Assembly: GCA_016209225.1 (NCBI GenBank)
Contig: JACQWO010000008.1
Location: forward strand, 31,664 to 95,663
Source of the DNA: Desulfobacterales bacterium
GTDB lineage: Bacteria; Desulfobacterota; UBA8473
Reading direction: 5' to 3'
Length of the DNA stretch: 64,000 bases
Under the pieces are notes generated by a model, which was not told the DNA's origin, ran no database searches, and saw only the letters and a list, made by a program, of their open reading frames with translations. Both the position numbers and the translations under genes were made by a program. Shown here one piece after another: positions 60,736 to 64,000 of the stretch. Numbering within the stretch: position 1 is the first letter of the stretch; the number at the start of each line of letters is the position of its first letter.

Positions 60736-60884
60736 GTTTTAACTATTCAGCCACTAAGACACCAAGGCACTGAACTTACTTACAACAGCGGGCTTAAGCC
60801 CGCTGTTGTAAGTAAGTTGTCAGATAGTGAGCTGAAATTTATAAATAACCTTTGTGCCTATGTGCCTTTGTGCCTGAATAGTTA
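60736..60884. repeat. Family A element, complete, with a nested palindrome
   Basis: Ends TTTTAACTATTCAGCCACTA and CTTTGTGCCTGAATAGTTAC. The interior has GACACCAAGGCAC on the left and TTTGTGCCTATGTGCC on the right, with a perfect 44-base palindrome inserted in the middle (60774-60817). Confidence 0.75.
60774..60817. repeat. Perfect 44-base palindrome
   Basis: Each arm is ACTTACTTACAACAGCGGG followed by CTT, and the second arm is its exact complement. The central 24 bases equal the palindrome at 43036-43059. Confidence 0.9.
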
Positions 60885-60920
60885 CTAATAATTTCAATAA
60901 CTTCCTTGCAGGAGATAACT

Positions 60921-61709
60921 TTGCAGCACGCCAACTTGAAAGATTTTCAAAACCTGCTCCAAATAATGAAAAGATTGAGGGGGCCGGAGGGATGCCCCTG
61001 GGATAGAGAGCAGACCAGCGACAAATTGAAATGGTACCTAGTAGAAGAATGCTACGAAGTATTGGATGCAATTGAGAAAGGATCAGATGAAAAGATAAAG
61101 GAAGAACTGGGGGATATCCTCTTTCAAATCATATTTCTGGCAGAGATTTCAGAAGAAGAGGGAGGTTTCAATATATTTGATGTAATTAACTCTGCAAGAG
61201 AAAAGATGATCCGTCGTCATCCTCATGTGTTTGATAACGAAAATGCAAAAGACAGTGGAGAAGTCAAAAAGATATGGTGGAGAATAAAGGAAGAGGAAAA
61301 AGGGAAAGAAGAAGGCTGCTCTATCTTAGACTCTATCCCTCCCGCCCTCCCTTCCCTTCTGAGGGCTTTCAGGATCACAAAAAGAGCTGCCCATGTTGGA
61401 TTTGATTGGGATAACGTGGAAGGGGTATTTGACAAGATTAAAGAAGAGATAGAGGAGTTTAGAGAAACCCTAAAAGATAAGAATGAAGAGAGGATGGAGG
61501 ATGAATTTGGGGACATTTTGTTCTCGCTGGTAAATCTGGGTAGATTCTTAGAGATCAACCCTGAGGAAGCATTAAGAAAGACTATTGGTAAGTTTATAAT
61601 GCGCTTTAAAGATATCGAAATGTCGTTGAAAAAGGAGAATAAGGAAATAGGAGACGCAACGCTGGAAGAGATGGATGAACTATGGGATGAAGCAAAAAAG
61701 AAGGGATAG
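60921..61709 (+). CDS. mazG: Nucleoside triphosphate pyrophosphohydrolase MazG
   Basis: House-cleaning NTP pyrophosphatase. 262 residues with two MazG domains: the first has RGPEGCPWDREQTSDKLKWY, EECYEVLDAIEKG and EELGDILFQIIF; the second has GFDWDNVEGVFDKIKEEIEE and DEFGDILFSLVNLGRF. The ExxE-x-ExxD metal ligands are present in both. I choose the TTG at 60921, six bases after AGGAG; another TTG at 60906 overlaps that site and is less likely. A family A element lies just upstream. Confidence 0.93.
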   Translation: MQHANLKDFQNLLQIMKRLRGPEGCPWDREQTSDKLKWYLVEECYEVLDAIEKGSDEKIKEELGDILFQIIFLAEISEEEGGFNIFDVINSAREKMIRRHPHVFDNENAKDSGEVKKIWWRIKEEEKGKEEGCSILDSIPPALPSLLRAFRITKRAAHVGFDWDNVEGVFDKIKEEIEEFRETLKDKNEERMEDEFGDILFSLVNLGRFLEINPEEALRKTIGKFIMRFKDIEMSLKKENKEIGDATLEEMDELWDEAKKKG

Positions 61710-61732
61710 GGAGAAGGAAAGGGGAGTTAAAT

Positions 61733-62707
61733 TTAGTTTCCCATTGCCCCTCGTATCTTAGTAATGAGCCTATTTGTAAAATCCTCATGGGCTAAAAGGA
61801 CATCTCCATAGAACGCGAGGATGACCAGGTTTCCGAACTGCCTTCCATCAAGCATATTTACATATTTCCCCACCTCCTCATCCGGGAATGATTGGCTATA
61901 AGCGAGCCTTAATTCCAGATCACGGAACAGTTTCTTTAATTCTTCTACGTCTTTAACATTTTTTAAGACAATCAAACCCAAGGCTCGATCTATTATCTCA
62001 GGATATATCGTAAGGTCATTTAAACGCTGCCCCGCACTGGTTTTATAACGCGGTATGTCCTTAATGAGCTTAAAAAGCTCTATCATCTCCCGATCTTCCA
62101 GGTTGAAATCTCTTTTAATCTTAAGCCAGACAGGTTGAAATTTAGGGAAGATAACCCTATTCCATTGGGGATAAGTTATGGGCGGCTTTTCTAATCTGAC
62201 ATAATCTTTTGCATTTGTTTCTACCTTCGATACAAGTCTGGGAAACAGTGTTTTCCATCCAAACAAAATACCGATGAATAAGAAAACGGAGAGGAAGATA
62301 AAGAAATATCTTCTTTGATTCCTTTTAGGCTCAGGTTGGTTCAACACCATGGAAGGGGTAATATCCCCAAAATGCATAAAGAAATCAAAGAGACCGCTAT
62401 CCCTTTCCTCGTCTATAGTCAATAATGCCCTACTCTTTAACCCTTGGAATCTTTTATCTAATTCCTTAATATCTCCAACGTATCTACAATAAGCCAGAAG
62501 TAACTGTCCTCCCTCTATTTCTGTAATTCTGACATCATGAAAATGCGCTTCTTTCAGTAGAGAAGAAATGTGCTCCCTTTTACCGGCAGAAAACCTGAAG
62601 ATGACCTCATGCCCCTTGTCTAACCAAAGCCCATCTTCTCCCTTTAAGGTTAAAGACCTGCCGCCCTCTTCTTGTTGCCCTTCTTCTCTGTCTTTTTTGT
62701 TCTCCAT
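61733..62707 (-). CDS. Unknown membrane-anchored protein
   Basis: A 324-residue protein. The first 155 residues are soluble (FRFSAGKREHISSLLKEAHF, then EIEGGQLLLAYCRYVGDIKE), followed by one membrane helix (RRYFFIFLSVFLFIGILFG, about 145-165) and a 160-residue C-terminal domain rich in charged helices (DREMIELFKLIKDIPRYKTS). I do not recognise the family. The ATG at 62707 is five bases after GGTGG; a TTG 15 bases upstream is less likely. It is probably cotranscribed with the gene at 62795. Confidence 0.75.
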   Translation of the reverse strand: MENKKDREEGQQEEGGRSLTLKGEDGLWLDKGHEVIFRFSAGKREHISSLLKEAHFHDVRITEIEGGQLLLAYCRYVGDIKELDKRFQGLKSRALLTIDEERDSGLFDFFMHFGDITPSMVLNQPEPKRNQRRYFFIFLSVFLFIGILFGWKTLFPRLVSKVETNAKDYVRLEKPPITYPQWNRVIFPKFQPVWLKIKRDFNLEDREMIELFKLIKDIPRYKTSAGQRLNDLTIYPEIIDRALGLIVLKNVKDVEELKKLFRDLELRLAYSQSFPDEEVGKYVNMLDGRQFGNLVILAFYGDVLLAHEDFTNRLITKIRGAMGN

Positions 62708-62794
62708 CTTTACCACCGCCAAGCAAGTAGCTACCCCTGTTTGTTGTAATCCGTTCTTCTCAATCCAATTCTATGGTATGGTCAAACTCCTAAG

Positions 62795-63130
62795 TCATCC
62801 AGATTTATAAGGGAAGTCGTATAGCTCAAAGGATAACTTAACATTTTGACCACTGTTATCTGATGGGTAACGACCTTTATCCTCTTTAGGACAAGACAAT
62901 GACAAACTGGCCAATTTATGTTTCTTCAGGCTAAACCCCATTTCTTTTAAGTGTTCGATAGTGAAAGGCTCCCCAAATACCCTCCTGATAATTTCCAAAC
63001 CAATCTCTTCCTCTTTGTTTAGTCCTTGAGCAAATATTAAAAGAAGAATATATAGTTTTAGTTCATCGGTGGAAAGGGCTGAGAATATCTTCAACCTGCA
63101 CACCTTTTTCAGAATCTCTATCTTTTCCAT
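62795..63130 (-). CDS. Unknown 111-residue cytoplasmic protein
   Basis: Mostly helical at the N-terminus (KVCRLKIFSALSTDELKLYI, LLLIFAQGLNKEEEIGLEII), with a winged-helix-like appearance; the C-terminus is polar. No family recognised. Its only ribosome-binding sequence, AGGTGG, is the border of the repeat at 63139-63290. It lies 87 bases upstream of the membrane protein gene on the same strand. Confidence 0.6.
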   Translation of the reverse strand: MEKIEILKKVCRLKIFSALSTDELKLYILLLIFAQGLNKEEEIGLEIIRRVFGEPFTIEHLKEMGFSLKKHKLASLSLSCPKEDKGRYPSDNSGQNVKLSFELYDFPYKSG

Positions 63131-63138
63131 CTATTGCA

Positions 63139-63290
63139 CCACCTGAGCATTTTAGGCTGAAGGCTGAAGGCTGTTAGTCACGCATTGACCTAATTAGGTT
63201 GTTTAGGCTGAAGGCTGTTAGGCTACAGTCTATAGGCTAATAGTCTATAGCCTAAACTTCAGCCTATCCACCTGAGCATTTACAATAATA
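63139..63290. repeat. Family B element with GGCTGAAGGCTG modules
   Basis: Bounded by CCACCTGAGCATTT at both ends in the same orientation. The interior repeats AGGCTGAAGGCTGAAGGCTG and AGTCTATAGGCTAATAG. The block around GCATTGACCTAATTAGG matches the inverse of 17215-17245. Confidence 0.7.
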
Positions 63291-63363
63291 TAAAAATATG
63301 ACATATATTCTAATTTGTCAATATAAAAGAGACTATTTATCATATTTATTGGGTTTGGTCTTG

Positions 63364-63449
63364 CAACTACTCAGGTTCAAAGTTCCAAGGTTCATGGTTC
63401 AAGGTTAGAGCAACCAACCGTGAACTGTGAACCTGACAACCTGAATAGT
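63364..63449. repeat. Family A element, complete, upstream of the XRE gene
   Basis: Left end CAACTACTCAGGTTCAAAG, right end GACAACCTGAATAGTTA. Apart from a few bases it is the reverse complement of 17402-17482. Confidence 0.75.
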
Positions 63450-63464
63450 TAAGAACATTATCTA

Positions 63465-63493
63465 TTGACTATCTCCAGAAATTGAGGTATAAT
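63465..63493 (+). promoter_or_regulatory. Sigma-70-like promoter of the XRE regulator gene
   Basis: TTGACT, a 17-base spacer and a perfect TATAAT, 25 bases upstream of the start codon. Confidence 0.7.
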
Positions 63494-63517
63494 TTTTAAT
63501 AAGTTAAGGAGTTTTAA

Positions 63518-63877
63518 TTGAGAACCGAGATCGGCAAGAGATTAAAAAAGATAAGAAAAGAAAGGGGGCTCACTCAGAGAGAGCTTGCGTTAAAGGTAAG
63601 TGGTAAGGTTGATTATACCTATATCGGAAAAATCGAAAGAAACAGACAGTCTCCATCAATCGGGGTATTGAAGAGGATTAGCGATGCCCTATCTGTCCCA
63701 TTGAGTTATTTCTTTTTAGAAGAAGGAACAGCAGCGTTATTAAAACTAATGCCTGAGGATTTAAAGGAGATTGCGAAAAGCGAGAAAAAACAGGTATTCT
63801 TAAAGACATTAAAGGATATTAATGAAGAAGACATTCCCCTCTCTATCGAGATTATTGATATCTTGATGAACTCGTAA
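63518..63877 (+). CDS. XRE-family transcriptional regulator
   Basis: A 119-residue protein. The helix-turn-helix covers about residues 5-60: IGKRLKKIRKERGLTQRELA, YIGKIERNRQSPSIGVLKRI and DALSVPLSYFF. The C-terminal part (KSEKKQVFLKTLKDINEED) may serve for dimerisation. The start is a TTG at 63518, six bases after AAGGAG; no ATG fits. The target is unknown. A promoter with a perfect -10 precedes it. Confidence 0.88.
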   Translation: MRTEIGKRLKKIRKERGLTQRELALKVSGKVDYTYIGKIERNRQSPSIGVLKRISDALSVPLSYFFLEEGTAALLKLMPEDLKEIAKSEKKQVFLKTLKDINEEDIPLSIEIIDILMNS

Positions 63878-63930
63878 AAAGTCATGTCTTTTAAGTAGTT
63901 GAAATAATTACAAAAAGGTGTATTTTTTGT

Positions 63931-63959
63931 TTGCTTTTCTCTTTACATTTTGGTATAAA
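63931..63959 (+). promoter_or_regulatory. Possible promoter of a gene starting at the window end
   Basis: TTGCTT, a 17-base spacer and TATAAA. An AGGTG and an ATG at 63997 follow, so a plus-strand gene probably begins there, but only its start codon is inside the window. Confidence 0.4.
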
Positions 63960-64000
63960 AAAGCCAGATAATCAACCAAATTGTAGGTGAAAAGCATGAT

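Overview
The window is a gene-dense, AT-rich bacterial chromosome segment of about 64 kb. I see no plasmid, phage or complete insertion-sequence genes, no rRNA or tRNA genes and no CRISPR array. The gene content suggests a strictly anaerobic, Gram-negative bacterium of the Desulfobacterota (former Deltaproteobacteria) or a near relative. The pointers are a 2-oxoacid:ferredoxin oxidoreductase, two probable selenoproteins, a branched-chain-amino-acid-type ABC operon with an embedded acyl-CoA synthetase, a rubrerythrin/ferritin-like protein, the ispG-proS and phoH-HD-ybeY gene orders, and several outer-membrane-type lipoproteins. The taxonomic placement is inference.

Layout. 1-8.3 kb: lysS (cut by the window edge), an HU/IHF protein, nth, htpX, rnc, a radical SAM protein, era and der. 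8.4-11 kb: a NUDIX hydrolase, a decayed pflX-like fragment, a small secreted protein, and a two-gene minus-strand operon in which in-frame UGA codons sit exactly at the catalytic cysteine positions of a periplasmic peroxiredoxin and of a thioredoxin-like protein. 11.4-17.1 kb: acyl-CoA dehydrogenase, two PfkB kinases, a TPR lipoprotein and uvrC. 17.5-26.7 kb: a minus-strand operon livG-livF-acyl-CoA synthetase-livH-livM-WHy protein-livK-livK, probably for uptake and CoA activation of an organic acid. 27.2-29.1 kb: an EhaR-like HAD protein overlapping a formyltransferase. 29.5-36.8 kb: TPR lipoprotein, DUF4292 lipoprotein, dciA, a tRNA methyltransferase, DUF1015, DUF1285 and a LysM-NlpC/P60 protein. 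36.8-44.8 kb: proS, ispG, a diiron protein, the vorBAC oxidoreductase and a CorC-type protein. 45-52.8 kb: an Mrp/Mbh-type cation antiporter with three large proton-channel subunits and a split MrpA. 53-60.5 kb: two HAD hydrolases, a 35-residue basic peptide, greA, a sirtuin, a B12-binding protein, ybeY, a 7TMR-HD protein and phoH. 60.9-64 kb: mazG, two unknown proteins and an XRE regulator.

The most distinctive DNA-level feature is a population of dispersed short repeats. The main family has terminal inverted repeats of the form GTAACTAYTCAGG / CCTGARTAGTTAC around different low-complexity interiors. Other families are built on GGATTCAAGGGG, on GGGGTCTGACCC and on GGCTKAAGCC palindromes. These elements do not only fill gaps. 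They supply start codons (uvrC, DUF4292), stop codons (pfkB, livF), C-terminal tails (radical SAM, YbeY, B12 protein), ribosome-binding sequences and one in-frame internal insertion in an antiporter subunit. In three cases a sigma-70-like promoter directly abuts the element and reads into it, so the element becomes the 5' leader of the next gene.

The two findings I rate highest are the selenocysteine peroxiredoxin/thioredoxin-like pair and the modular inverted-repeat family that remodels gene ends.
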